The notes beneath the pieces are model-generated. The model was not told the origin of the DNA. It searched no databases and saw nothing but the letters and a program-made list of their open reading frames with translations. This document shows positions 27,326 to 36,234 of a DNA stretch of 64,000 nucleotides, piece after piece. Made by a program: the position numbers and the translations under genes. The DNA is taken from assembly GCA_002360455.1 (NCBI GenBank), contig DEQQ01000098.1:4012-68011 (forward strand), read 5' to 3'. This stretch comes from Saprospiraceae bacterium UBA3362. Its GTDB lineage: Bacteria > Bacteroidota > Bacteroidia > Chitinophagales > Saprospiraceae. Position 1 is the stretch's first letter. Every line of letters begins with the position of its first letter.

Positions 27326-28282
27326 TTAAATTTTGTCAATATCTTCAAGATATAAAAGTTTCAATAGGATTTTAGTCACCATTTCCAAACTATTCGGATC
27401 TACAGAATTGTCATCGTCCTTGTGCGTATGCCAATGGGAGACAAAACCAGTTTTTGATCCTGCGGGTCTATTGATAATATCAATCATTGGGATTCCAGCG
27501 ATTTGGTTTACAAAAACATGGTCGTCTGTAATTGCACCATTCAATATTTTTTTGAAATTGGCTTCGTACCCTTCTTCTTTGGCTATAGACCATACTTTTT
27601 CCAATACTCTTGGAGCATAATATTTTGAGGCTTCATCGTATGTGTACAATGGATTGGTTCCTCCCACCATGTCCAATAAAATTCCATAGTCAGCTTTAAA
27701 CCCTTTAGCCTTAGCTTCTTTTGACCAATGCTGGGATCCTAAACACCAACTCAAAGGATCTGAACCATTATCATTGCCATAATCTTCAGCATCAAAGAGT
27801 ACAATTTCGACACCAACTTTATTGAGTTTTTTCTGATTAATCAATCGGCTTAATTCGAGTAATACTGCAACTCCGGAGGCTCCATCATCTGCACCTAAAA
27901 TAGCCTGTTTGTGCTTGCTGCTGTCCTCATCGTGGTCTGCAAAAGGCCTTGAATCCCAATGGGCAGCCAATAGAATAGTTTGCTTAGCTTTGGGGTTTGA
28001 TCTGGCTATAATATTAAATGCCGGATGAGTTTTTCCGTCGAAGGTTTGAGCAGTAAACTCTTGGGTTTCTACTTCCATACCATGAGATTTGAATTGCTCT
28101 ACCAACCAATTTTTACAATTTACATGGGCCTCTGTACTCGGAACCCTGGGTCCAAAGGAAGTTTGTTTCCTGACAAATCCATAAGCCGAGCTTTTGTCAA
28201 CTTGGGGAAGGTCGGTCAATTCTCTTTTACAGCCCATGAACAATGAAAGGATTCCAATGCAGCAAATAATCTTCAGTTTCAC
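27326..28282 (-). CDS. M28 family metallopeptidase / glutaminyl cyclase-like lipoprotein
   Basis: 318 residues. Lipoprotein signal with lipobox FMGC (Cys18). The M28 zinc-peptidase core shows the metal-binding sequence LLAAHWDSRP, then ILGADDGASGVAVLLELSRL, VLFDAEDYG, and a late His (VSHWHTHKDD). This subgroup in Bacteroidota is often called glutaminyl-peptide cyclotransferase-like, forming N-terminal pyroglutamate on exported proteins, or may be an aminopeptidase; sequence alone does not separate them. It is expected in the periplasm or at the outer membrane. Convergent with module B and preceded by a TAATTTTG promoter box. Confidence 0.88.
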   Translation of the reverse strand: MKLKIICCIGILSLFMGCKRELTDLPQVDKSSAYGFVRKQTSFGPRVPSTEAHVNCKNWLVEQFKSHGMEVETQEFTAQTFDGKTHPAFNIIARSNPKAKQTILLAAHWDSRPFADHDEDSSKHKQAILGADDGASGVAVLLELSRLINQKKLNKVGVEIVLFDAEDYGNDNGSDPLSWCLGSQHWSKEAKAKGFKADYGILLDMVGGTNPLYTYDEASKYYAPRVLEKVWSIAKEEGYEANFKKILNGAITDDHVFVNQIAGIPMIDIINRPAGSKTGFVSHWHTHKDDDNSVDPNSLEMVTKILLKLLYLEDIDKI

Positions 28283-28308
28283 CTTAAATTAGAATTTAGT
28301 TATTGCTA

Positions 28309-28316
28309 CAAAATTA
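28309..28316 (-). promoter_or_regulatory. TAATTTTG -7 box of the M28 peptidase gene
   Basis: Exact TAnnTTTG match on the minus strand, 26 bases upstream of the ATG at 28282. Confidence 0.65.
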
Positions 28317-28458
28317 CTACTTCATGGCAGATATGTCCTTTTATTCTTCTTGTTTAGCTATTTGTTATGATTTTCGGGGGACTAAAGCAAGATCACAGGA
28401 CTATTGGTTGGAGTCACACATATCTTAATTATTCCTTAAAATTTTATTTGTCTATACA

Positions 28459-28480
28459 ATTAATACAAATGTATATTAAT
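28459..28480. promoter_or_regulatory. Palindromic operator candidate for the MarR regulator
   Basis: A 22-base interrupted palindrome (arms ATTAATA and TATTAAT), symmetric at 18 of 22 positions. It overlaps the start of the -7 box and lies 7 bases before the marR ATG. MarR proteins bind such palindromes over their own promoters, so autorepression is the likely function. Confidence 0.55.
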
Positions 28481-28484
28481 TTTG
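28477..28484 (+). promoter_or_regulatory. TAATTTTG -7 box of marR, near-leaderless
   Basis: Exact TAnnTTTG match whose last base is only 3 bases from the ATG at 28488. Transcription should start at or next to the A of the ATG. Confidence 0.6.
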
Positions 28485-28487
28485 TGC

Positions 28488-28952
28488 ATGAAATTGGAAC
28501 AAGCTATAAAGCAGACCAAGTTTTTGAGCGAGTATCACAAGTTGCATGTCAATCTTTTGTACACTTCTGCTTGGCTAAAGGCATTGACCAATGAAAAACT
28601 TAAACCTTTTGGAATCAGTGCAGAGCAATTTAATGTACTTAGAATTCTAAAAGGTGCACGGCCAACAAAAGTGAATCTGGGATATGTAGCGGACAGAATG
28701 ATTAACAAAGACAGTAATGCAAGTAGGTTAATAGACAAATTGGTACTCAGAGCATTGGTGGATAGGATAGAATGTCCTGAGGATAGAAGAAGAGTAGAGT
28801 TGAGTATCAATGAAAGCGGAGTAAAGTTGATTGATGAAGCCTCTGAGCAAGTGGAACAGATAGAAATCGAGATGAAAGATATTGACTTGGAGAAAGTTAG
28901 AGAGTTCAATCTGTTTTTAGAGAAATTGAGAGAAAATCACAGATTGACTTAA
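28488..28952 (+). CDS. MarR family transcriptional regulator
   Basis: 154 residues from the ATG at 28488. Winged-helix core: helix-turn-helix at about residues 45-75 (FNVLRILKGARPTKVNLGYV, then NKDSNASRLIDKLV) and wing with the family DRR motif (RIECPEDRRRVELSINESG). MarR proteins are dimeric repressors released by small ligands or thiol oxidation. The gene lies 64 bases upstream of a yceI gene on the same strand, a pairing frequent in Bacteroidota. The palindrome over its promoter suggests autorepression, and YceI is a probable co-regulated target. The ligand cannot be predicted. Confidence 0.92.
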   Translation: MKLEQAIKQTKFLSEYHKLHVNLLYTSAWLKALTNEKLKPFGISAEQFNVLRILKGARPTKVNLGYVADRMINKDSNASRLIDKLVLRALVDRIECPEDRRRVELSINESGVKLIDEASEQVEQIEIEMKDIDLEKVREFNLFLEKLRENHRLT

Positions 28953-29016
28953 CAAATTTTTAACAATAAATAAGGAACTTTATTAATTAGAATTAAATTA
29001 TTTAAAACACATAACG

Positions 29017-29616
29017 ATGAAAAGTACATTTTATGCTATTGCGCTGATTTTCAGCGTTTCACTTTTGGCATTCAAAGTGAATCCAAAAGAAAAAGTATTC
29101 AAAATTCCGGTTAACACAAAGACTTCTACTGTATCTTGGCTTGGAAAAAAAGTGACAGGACAGCATAGTGGAAATGTTAGCCTTCAATCAGGAAGTGTTG
29201 AGTTTTCTACAGGAAAACTCAAGACAGGGATGTTTGAAATTGATATGAATTCTATCTCTTGCACGGATCTCAAAGGAGAGTATGCAAACAAACTTGTTGG
29301 GCATTTAAAAAGTGACGATTTTTTTGGTGTTGCAAAATTTCCAAAAGCAACATTAAAAATAACAAATGTTAGTTACACAGAAAAAAACAAGGCTGATGTT
29401 ACCGGTGATTTAACGATCAAAGGAATAACAAAGGCTGTTTCTTTTCCGGCAATTATAGAAATTAATGGAAAAAATTTAACGGCCAACGCAACAATTTCCG
29501 TAGATAGAACATTATATGATATAAAATATGGTTCTGGCTCATTTTTTGATAATTTGGGAGATAAGGCTATAGATAATGAGTTTAAGCTGACCGTGAACCT
29601 AAAGACAGGAAATTAA
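29017..29616 (+). CDS. YceI family protein
   Basis: 199 residues. Signal peptide at residues 1-20 (IALIFSVSLLAF). The lipocalin-like YceI fold shows TSTVSWLGKKVTGQHSGNV at the start, FEIDMNSISCTDL, LKSDDFFGVAKFP, ADVTGDLTIKGITKAVSFPA, then FDNLGDKAIDNEFKLTVNL at the end, all family landmarks. YceI proteins bind long isoprenoid or amphiphilic lipids in the periplasm; physiological roles are mostly unknown. It is downstream of the marR gene. An AATTAA-type inverted repeat (28983-28996) lies just before it and resembles the marR operator arms. A strong terminator follows. Confidence 0.93.
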   Translation: MKSTFYAIALIFSVSLLAFKVNPKEKVFKIPVNTKTSTVSWLGKKVTGQHSGNVSLQSGSVEFSTGKLKTGMFEIDMNSISCTDLKGEYANKLVGHLKSDDFFGVAKFPKATLKITNVSYTEKNKADVTGDLTIKGITKAVSFPAIIEINGKNLTANATISVDRTLYDIKYGSGSFFDNLGDKAIDNEFKLTVNLKTGN

Positions 29617-29671
29617 TGTTAGAGTTTAAAAGCTCTACTTTTTAAAATTTTTTATTATTTCATTCATTTGT

Positions 29672-29708
29672 CCGGGGTCTGGAAAACGTCCAGCCCCGGT
29701 TTTTTTTT
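29672..29708 (+). terminator. Terminator after yceI
   Basis: GC-rich stem CCGGGG(T)CTGGA with TCCAGCCCCGG (one bulged T, loop AAACG) followed by nine T. It ends the marR-yceI unit 56 bases after the stop. Confidence 0.9.
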
Positions 29709-29795
29709 GCTTAAAGCTGTAGGATTCATTCCGAACCGGCAATTTGGAATTTGGAGATTGTCAAGCCTGTTATTCTTCAATCGGGGAATAGAAAT

Positions 29796-29803
29796 TATCT
29801 TTG
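29796..29803 (+). promoter_or_regulatory. TATCTTTG -7 box of the SWIM-tail-like gene
   Basis: Exact TAnnTTTG match, 31 bases upstream of the TTG start at 29835. With the terminator at 29672 it shows that the gene has its own transcript. Confidence 0.6.
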
Positions 29804-29834
29804 AATTTTATGTTTTTATAATTCGAAATCGAAG

Positions 29835-30779
29835 TTGGATCTGAATCTTTATTTTTCTAGACTAAAACCGGACAAGGTCCATTCACTCGTAGGAGCAATA
29901 GAACTTCTGGATCAGTGGATTCTTAAAATCCTAGAAGATGGACTGAGAATTTTAGAACAGGACGATAGTCGCTTACAAGAGATTTCAACCCGATTATCTG
30001 ATTTGGGGGCCGGTGCGCTTTCCAAAAGAATTAGATTATTTAAAGAATTCATTGCAACAGAAAATTGGCAAGAAAGAATATTGCATGAACTTGCAACTAT
30101 GTCCAAATTAACTCATTTGATCCAATCTAAGTCTTCCTTATCCCTTTATGATGCTGAGGATATACTTGCATATATAGGGTTTAGCCATAAAAAGGCAGAT
30201 GTAATGGCTCTGAATATTCAGCAACAAGATCAATGGAAACTTATTGGTCAGTTAAATGAAAAAGAAGAACAATTACGTCTGAGGAGATCTTGGTTTTATG
30301 GCAACTCCACACAATCAATTGCTCTTGTTTTGGAGTATCAGGTTAATGTTTTTTCTCCCTATCAAGTTTATAAATTCAATAGAGATTATCATGATAAGGT
30401 GTATTTTTATCCCGGCGCGGTAAAACAAAGAATAGTCCAACTATCTACTGATAAGTCTTCTCCACCAGCAAATTGGAATATTACTGTAAAGAGCTTAGAA
30501 GAATCTATTGAGGATTTTCAGAAAGCATTGCTTGCAAATCCGTTTCTTCAAAATTTTGTGCAAATCATCACAGGATGTAGAATCATTAAAATCAAAGATC
30601 AATTCTACCTCCAAGACCAAAATGGGCTACTATTGGCAATTGCAAATAACATTGAACAATTGAATAAAATATATCCTTATACTTTAAGCAAGGATTGCAT
30701 TTTCTTTTTGGAGAGAGGACAGAATTTACAAAATAAAATATTATCCCTTCTCCTTGGAGAATTGCATATATTCGTTTAG
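29835..30779 (+). CDS. Orphan protein resembling the C-terminal region of SWIM zinc-finger proteins
   Basis: 314 residues from a TTG start; there is no suitable ATG and the frame closes shortly upstream. The first 100 residues (GAIELLDQWILKILEDGL, STRLSDLGAGALSKRIRLFK) and the end (KVYFYPGAVKQRIVQL, then LANPFLQNFVQIITGCRIIK) look like the part that follows the zinc finger in SWIM-domain proteins of MoxR/VWA gene clusters. No CxCx(n)CxH motif is present, so the DNA/protein-binding finger is missing, and no MoxR or VWA genes are nearby. Its own promoter suggests an established stand-alone gene rather than a fresh truncation. The family link is from memory of the pattern; function unknown. Confidence 0.6.
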   Translation: MDLNLYFSRLKPDKVHSLVGAIELLDQWILKILEDGLRILEQDDSRLQEISTRLSDLGAGALSKRIRLFKEFIATENWQERILHELATMSKLTHLIQSKSSLSLYDAEDILAYIGFSHKKADVMALNIQQQDQWKLIGQLNEKEEQLRLRRSWFYGNSTQSIALVLEYQVNVFSPYQVYKFNRDYHDKVYFYPGAVKQRIVQLSTDKSSPPANWNITVKSLEESIEDFQKALLANPFLQNFVQIITGCRIIKIKDQFYLQDQNGLLLAIANNIEQLNKIYPYTLSKDCIFFLERGQNLQNKILSLLLGELHIFV

Positions 30780-30815
30780 ATTCACTTAGTAAATAGTGTA
30801 ATTTTGATCGCGTGG

Positions 30816-32222
30816 CTAACTCAAATTACCAAAGTATTTGACCATTGCCTGATAGTCTTTTGTACCTGCAAACTCCGGAATCAGATCTTCGAAAATATGC
30901 TTAAGGCTCACATCTTCACTGAGAGCTTCTTCGAGAATAATTAATGATTCTTTTTTGCTTTCAATAAAATAGGCAAAAGCTGCTTTGGTATACAAGATAT
31001 CCGCTCCGCAGCTTACTCGATCTGCTTTTGAAATGGCTTTTTGCGCTTTTTCAAAAAACTTATGGCGAATTAAAAAAGCTATATAACTAGCCCAATATTT
31101 ACTTTGTTCATGTCCATACAAAGCAGCCTTTCTAAAATGAGTTTCTGCTTTTTTGAATAATTCTTTGGCTTCGTAAGCTTTTGCAATGCTAAAATGAAAC
31201 TCTTCTCTTTCATTGTCGATTTCAATAGCTTCAAGATAATACTTTATAGCTTTAGGCCAATTGTATTCTCCGGAATATGATTCTCCTAGCAAGAAGAAAA
31301 TTTCATCATTGTAAGGATCCTGTTCCGCTACCTTATGCAATTTAACTTTTGCTTCTTTATATCTATTCAATCTGATAAGGCAATCCGCCAAGTTCACAAC
31401 CATATCAACATCTTCTCCAAATCTTTCGCAAGCTTCGGAGAAATAATGCAAGGCTTCTTCTATCCGATTAAGTTGAAGGGCAAGATCCGCACAGTCCAAG
31501 CATGCTTGTTCATAATGAGGATTGATAATATAGCTATAGTCCAGGGCCTCCAATGCTTCTTCGTACATCCCGATACAAGTGTAGGCATGTCCAAGATTAT
31601 ACCAAGCAAGGTAAGAGTAAGGATTTTTATCAATTATTGACCTATGAAGCTCTATGCTCTCATGATATTTTTTGGAAACTTCAACACTGATCCAAATTTG
31701 TTCTAAGGCTTCAGGATTGTTTGGATTTACTCTAAGTGCGTCTCTCAAAGTAAAAAACATCTGATCATAATCTTTCATGCATTCTTGAATAAATGCTTCT
31801 ACCAACAACACTTCCATCTCATCTGCCTTGGCAGTTTGCTTTCTGGCTTCTTTGAGTAAAATATTGGCATTATGAAAATCTTTTAAGGTAGCGTAAGCTT
31901 TAGCCTTTTGAAGTAGTATATTAGGATCGTTTGGACTTAATTCTTTGGCTTTATTAAGCACAACAAGAGCTTCTTCAGATCTGCGTAAAGTAATCAAGAT
32001 CTTGGCTTTCCAAAGATAATACTCCGTTTTATATAAGTATGTATGCAAGGCCATATCAATTACTTCAATAGCTTTATCGTAGTTTCTTTGTCTTTCAAAA
32101 TGATGAATGAGCTTTTGTATATGTTTATCTTCCCAAAGTATGGGCTTAATTACTTTTGATGAGTTTTCAAACTCTTCAATAAGTTGCATGAGAGTTAAGT
32201 CTGCTTTAGTCTTTTTTGACAT
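30816..32222 (-). CDS. Tetratricopeptide repeat protein
   Basis: 468 residues, almost entirely TPR helices (about 11-12 repeats from residue 50 on). Typical units are AIEVIDMALHTYLYKTEYYL, ALVVLNKAKELSPNDPNILL, AWYNLGHAYTCIGMYEEAL and IFFLLGESYSGEYNWPKAIK. No signal peptide or TM, so cytoplasmic. TPR solenoids are protein-interaction scaffolds; the partner is not evident. It stands alone on the minus strand, convergent with the SWIM-tail-like gene, and has a 540-base AT-rich upstream region. Confidence 0.9.
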   Translation of the reverse strand: MSKKTKADLTLMQLIEEFENSSKVIKPILWEDKHIQKLIHHFERQRNYDKAIEVIDMALHTYLYKTEYYLWKAKILITLRRSEEALVVLNKAKELSPNDPNILLQKAKAYATLKDFHNANILLKEARKQTAKADEMEVLLVEAFIQECMKDYDQMFFTLRDALRVNPNNPEALEQIWISVEVSKKYHESIELHRSIIDKNPYSYLAWYNLGHAYTCIGMYEEALEALDYSYIINPHYEQACLDCADLALQLNRIEEALHYFSEACERFGEDVDMVVNLADCLIRLNRYKEAKVKLHKVAEQDPYNDEIFFLLGESYSGEYNWPKAIKYYLEAIEIDNEREEFHFSIAKAYEAKELFKKAETHFRKAALYGHEQSKYWASYIAFLIRHKFFEKAQKAISKADRVSCGADILYTKAAFAYFIESKKESLIILEEALSEDVSLKHIFEDLIPEFAGTKDYQAMVKYFGNLS

Positions 32223-32764
32223 GCTTGGGATATTAAATGCTGTTGTAAAAGTACAAATTATTCTCTAATCTGATTTTTTTTGAAAAAATATTTTGACTTA
32301 TTCTGATATAGAATATTTATTTCTAATTTATTCTAAAATTTTAAAATATAATACTATATAAATTATATATTTTTTGCATATAAAAAAACAATAGCATATA
32401 ACTTATTCAATTTCATTCTGCTACATAATTATTTAAAATTTTGACAAAAAATGAAAATTTTCCTTAAAAATCAGGCATTTGAGCTCAACCGGAATTGTCA
32501 CTAAGGTTTTTTGGCGGATTAGAACCTTATTGGTAATCTCCTCGATATAGATTTTATCCTGTTATTGCTATGATAGAATTCTTGTGAAAAAAGGGCAAAG
32601 GAAATAGTCCTCCAAAGAAAAATCACTGAATTCAATTTCAATATGTCCAATTAAAATCCTTGGTGAATATTTTAGATTAATTCTACATGTATTTTGCATT
32701 GCAATCTTTTTCAAAGATTGGCTGGATTTTAAAATATTATAATTTGCTTAGAAAGCAGTGATCT
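32223..32764. other. AT-rich intergenic region
   Basis: 542 bases between two minus-strand genes. The segment 32270-32460 is extremely AT-rich with many TATA and AAAATTTT runs; the rest is ordinary. I see no gene, no RNA fold and no clear DnaA-box cluster. Confidence 0.5.
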
Positions 32765-34576
32765 TTATCTGCTGTAAAAATCTTGGAGGATCAGATCATT
32801 GAGAGCTTTAATTTGTTGAGCAGAAAATTGGCTTTGGCCTTCTTTTCTAATCAATTTTGACTGATCATTAGAATAGATTTGAATAGCCTGATTTTCTATA
32901 AGACCAATTCCATTATTAAATGCATAAAATGCAAAGGGTTGATAATGTTGTGAAAATACATCTTGACAAAATTTGTAATGATTGTCATTGATGTTCATTT
33001 GATGCAATAGGGTCGTGGCAAGATTGGATTGTAGTACCACGGATTCTATGATACTATCTTGAGTAACGGCTCCTCCTGTAAGGTGCATTAAGATTTTATA
33101 TTTTTCAGGTGCCTCATAACTCATCCCGCCCGGAAATCTTCCTCCATGGTCTGCTACCAACACAACCAGTAAATTATCCCACAGCGTGGACTTTTTCAAC
33201 TCTTCCATTAATGAGCCTAAGGATTGATCAGTATAATGGATGGTATTTAGAAATTGCTTTTCTTCTGTTTCACGTGTCCATAGATCTTTGGTAGGAATAT
33301 CATACGGAGGATGGCTGCTCAAGCTCAAAATGCAGTGTATAAAAGGAGTATCCTGCAAACTTAAATGGTCGATATAATAATCAAATAAAATGTGATCGTG
33401 TACACCCCATTTAGCATTGTAACTTTTAGGATCAAAATCAGCTTTATCAACAATGGTATAGAATCCTGCGCTGAGTAAATAGGCTTTCATTCCGGCAAAA
33501 TTGATATCTCCTCCATAATAAAATGCAGATTTATAACCCAATGAACTTACATTTTTTACAATGCTAGGCAAGGTTGGAACTTTGTTTGGAAACATCATAA
33601 TAGAATTCTGAGCAAGCGCGGGATAACCACTCAGTACAGAGACAATTCCTTTGTCAGTTCTATCTCCATTAGAATAAGCGTTCTTAAAAAATATTCCTTT
33701 CTGAATCAATTTATTGGTCTGCTCAGTGATTTCGATTCCCTCGTACTTTTTATTAATTACATTCTGAGTAAAACTTTCCAACAATACAATCAAAATATTG
33801 GGTTTTGTTGATTTTAGAAATTTAAAATTTGTAGAGCTGCAATCATTAAAAATAGAATTAAAAAAATGCTCATCTTTCGAGTCAATTCTTATAGAATTCT
33901 GGTCCTGATACTTGCTTTTATTCAAATAATAAATAAGATTCCAAACAGGATTTACTGCACAATGATTATAAAACTGTACAGAGCTAAAATAGGCATGAGA
34001 TGGATTTAAAGGAATTTGTTTAAGTCCACCTCGCAGTGGGATGACAGCCAATCCCAAAAAAGAAAGGAGAGGAATAATGAGCTTCAAACTTCCGACATAT
34101 TCATTCTCATCTTTTTTGAATAAAAAAAATACGAACACCAAATGCAGAAGGAGCAATAGCAAGAATCGAAGTATCATCCCGATGCTAAAAAAATTTCCCA
34201 TTTCCATACTTTTGTCAACATAGTTAAATAAAGTATGGTCTATTGGAAATCCCCAGTGTCTATAAAGTTCAATATTGATTACCAGCAAAAGAGAGAATAG
34301 AATTGCAATAATTCGGACAAACCCTAATTTTAGATTTGGCCAAAATTGAGCAGGAAATAATATTTGAAAAAGATAGAGGATTCCAACAGCGAGAATAGAG
34401 TAAGCAGCCATAGAGGCATCCATTTTGATTCCGTACCCAAAAGATTTTAATAAGTCGATGGCATTAACCTCTTTGAGAGTAAATAGATTTGTAATACAAA
34501 AGAGGCTTCTTGAATATTGAAAAAAGAAAACAAATGTGATATACAATAGACCCAATCTTTTGTTTAATGTAAGCAT
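32765..34576 (-). CDS. LTA synthase family phosphotransferase (sulfatase-like)
   Basis: 603 residues from the ATG at 34576 (a TTG precedes it). Five N-terminal membrane helices (residues 5-195) anchor a large periplasmic alkaline-phosphatase-superfamily domain. It carries NILIVLLESF (metal-binding Glu), the nucleophile Thr about residue 307 in GDRTDKGIVSVLSGYP, WGVHDHILFDYY, SLSSHPPYD, and the metal site VVLVADHGG. Relatives move phosphoglycerol or phosphoethanolamine groups from lipids to glycans or lipids; Bacteroidota lack lipoteichoic acid, so a modified envelope glycan or lipid is the likely acceptor. A TATTTTTG promoter box lies just upstream. Substrate is unknown. Confidence 0.88.
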   Translation of the reverse strand: MLTLNKRLGLLYITFVFFFQYSRSLFCITNLFTLKEVNAIDLLKSFGYGIKMDASMAAYSILAVGILYLFQILFPAQFWPNLKLGFVRIIAILFSLLLVINIELYRHWGFPIDHTLFNYVDKSMEMGNFFSIGMILRFLLLLLLHLVFVFFLFKKDENEYVGSLKLIIPLLSFLGLAVIPLRGGLKQIPLNPSHAYFSSVQFYNHCAVNPVWNLIYYLNKSKYQDQNSIRIDSKDEHFFNSIFNDCSSTNFKFLKSTKPNILIVLLESFTQNVINKKYEGIEITEQTNKLIQKGIFFKNAYSNGDRTDKGIVSVLSGYPALAQNSIMMFPNKVPTLPSIVKNVSSLGYKSAFYYGGDINFAGMKAYLLSAGFYTIVDKADFDPKSYNAKWGVHDHILFDYYIDHLSLQDTPFIHCILSLSSHPPYDIPTKDLWTRETEEKQFLNTIHYTDQSLGSLMEELKKSTLWDNLLVVLVADHGGRFPGGMSYEAPEKYKILMHLTGGAVTQDSIIESVVLQSNLATTLLHQMNINDNHYKFCQDVFSQHYQPFAFYAFNNGIGLIENQAIQIYSNDQSKLIRKEGQSQFSAQQIKALNDLILQDFYSR

Positions 34577-34600
34577 CAATTTTTATTCAGTGGTTGGATA

Positions 34601-34608
34601 CAAAAATA
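34601..34608 (-). promoter_or_regulatory. TATTTTTG -7 box of the LTA-synthase-like gene
   Basis: Exact TAnnTTTG match on the minus strand, 24 bases upstream of the ATG at 34576. Confidence 0.6.
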
Positions 34609-34639
34609 GTGGAAATTAAGCTGATATTTTGGAATAGAA

Positions 34640-35551
34640 TTATATAAAAAAAAGAAAGCAAAGACCCAAAGCCATATACAACTTTGAATACAAACTAATT
34701 TGAGCCCATTCTTTTGATTCTTTGGCCTTTAATAGCAACCATCCCAATCCCAAAATAGGGAGAATAATGCAAACAAAATAAAAAACAGTTTGAAGAGTGG
34801 AAGCCGCAATGCTCGCGTTTACTATCGCTATAAAGGCAATAGTCAGTAGGACAGTAATTAAAATGAGCTTACAGATTCGGATCGAAAAATAGACTGCTGT
34901 TGTAACACAATTGCATGCTTTATCTCCATCCTTATCTTCAATATCTTTTACGATCTCTCTAAAAAAATTGCTCAATACTGCAAAGGAGCACCACAATCCC
35001 AATTCTTGAACCCATCGCAAGAATTCGGTCTGATCCATGGATAGGTATAGAGCAGAAATTAATTGGTCCTTATTAGCATAAATTGGTAGTAAAATACTGG
35101 CTCCAATAAATGTAGAGACCAAACTATTTCCTATCAAGATACTGCATTTACCATATCTACTATACCACCACAGAATGAGATGACTAAGCGGATAAAACAA
35201 CCATGAAAAATGAAAATCCAATTTCATCGCCAAATAGAGACTCAATATAAGGCCAATAAAAATCAGTGCAAAATAAAATATTCGGCTATTGGGCTTTCCT
35301 ATTAAGGAGATTAAATTTCTTTTATTATTAAGCAGATCTGATTCTACATCATACAAATCATTGATCACAAATCCTGCTGCTGTTATACTCATTGTACACA
35401 AGATGAGAAGCATTTGATCCATTATGCTTAAACATAAAGTGTCTTCTGTGATCTGAAGGGGATATATAAACTTAAAATAACACATGAGTTGGGTCAATCC
35501 CACCATAAGTACATTGGGCCATCGGATAAGTTGCAAATAAGATCCTACCAC
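34640..35551 (-). CDS. UbiA family prenyltransferase
   Basis: 303 residues with about eight membrane helices. The first prenyl-diphosphate motif is N64DLYDVESD72 (NDxxDxxxD). The second Asp-rich loop is at about residues 205-215 (REIVKDIEDKDGDKACNC). This subgroup is often labelled geranylgeranylglycerol-phosphate geranylgeranyltransferase-like in Bacteroidota, but UbiA enzymes use many aromatic or glycerol acceptors and the acceptor here is unknown. The gene overlaps the upstream kdsC-like gene by 7 bases, so the two are co-translated. A Bacteroidota-typical neighbour, maf, is elsewhere (53.6 kb). Confidence 0.9.
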   Translation of the reverse strand: MVGSYLQLIRWPNVLMVGLTQLMCYFKFIYPLQITEDTLCLSIMDQMLLILCTMSITAAGFVINDLYDVESDLLNNKRNLISLIGKPNSRIFYFALIFIGLILSLYLAMKLDFHFSWLFYPLSHLILWWYSRYGKCSILIGNSLVSTFIGASILLPIYANKDQLISALYLSMDQTEFLRWVQELGLWCSFAVLSNFFREIVKDIEDKDGDKACNCVTTAVYFSIRICKLILITVLLTIAFIAIVNASIAASTLQTVFYFVCIILPILGLGWLLLKAKESKEWAQISLYSKLYMALGLCFLFFI

Positions 35552-36045
35552 AGTCCTTTAGCTTGCATAACTTTTTCTATAAGATCCCTCACACAACAGT
35601 CTCCACCGGCTTGAGGCGATATATATTTTACAGTTTGTAACACTTCAGGCACGGAATCTTTGGGAGCACAAGACAGTCCCACAAATTGCAAACAGGGAAT
35701 GTCCATGAGGTCATCTCCCATATAAGCGACATTTTCCGGACGGATTTGCCACTGAGCAAGCAAAGCTTGGAGGCAAGGCAATTTCTGTTCAATACCAAGG
35801 TGAATCTCTTTGATTCCAAGTATTTCCAGTCTTTTTTTTGTGCCTATGGATCGCCCTCCTGAGATGATCGCCACTTTGATTCCTTTTTCTATAACTCTTT
35901 TTATGGCGTACCCATCCCGCACATTCATTATTCTCAGAAACTCACCATTATCAGTAACCAATATTTTATTGTCAGTAAGTACGCCGTCGATATCCAAAAC
36001 GATGGCTTGAATGGTTTCAAATAATTCTGTAACTGGAGTGGACAT
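35545..36045 (-). CDS. kdsC: 3-deoxy-D-manno-octulosonate 8-phosphate phosphatase (KdsC-like HAD)
   Basis: 166 residues, the KdsC size. HAD motif I is D18-I-D20-GVLTDN, motif II VAIISGG, motif III Lys in IEQKLPCL, motif IV YMGDDLMDIPCL. These match class C0 HAD enzymes that lack a cap and form tetramers. KdsC removes phosphate from KDO-8-P in lipopolysaccharide core synthesis. Upstream relative to transcription is a 190-base gap to the ompH-tatA pair; downstream it overlaps the UbiA gene. Other YrbI-type sugar phosphatases are the alternative. Confidence 0.9.
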   Translation of the reverse strand: MSTPVTELFETIQAIVLDIDGVLTDNKILVTDNGEFLRIMNVRDGYAIKRVIEKGIKVAIISGGRSIGTKKRLEILGIKEIHLGIEQKLPCLQALLAQWQIRPENVAYMGDDLMDIPCLQFVGLSCAPKDSVPEVLQTVKYISPQAGGDCCVRDLIEKVMQAKGLW

Positions 36046-36234
36046 GTTGAATCAGATGAATGATGAAGATCAATTTTGGCTGTATGAACAATAATTAATA
36101 ATTATTCATATCCAATTGTGCTGAATACTTTTTATTGAAAAATATTGCTCAAAGATAATAGAATTGCAAGACTTCAGTGTATGTGCAAAAAAGTCGCTTA
36201 TCGAGCAAAAAAAAAGTAGAAATTCGGTTTAAGC

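Noticed and set aside
32270..32460. Very AT-rich tract considered as a replication origin
   Set aside because: No cluster of DnaA boxes, no dnaA or parAB genes nearby; AT richness alone is not enough.
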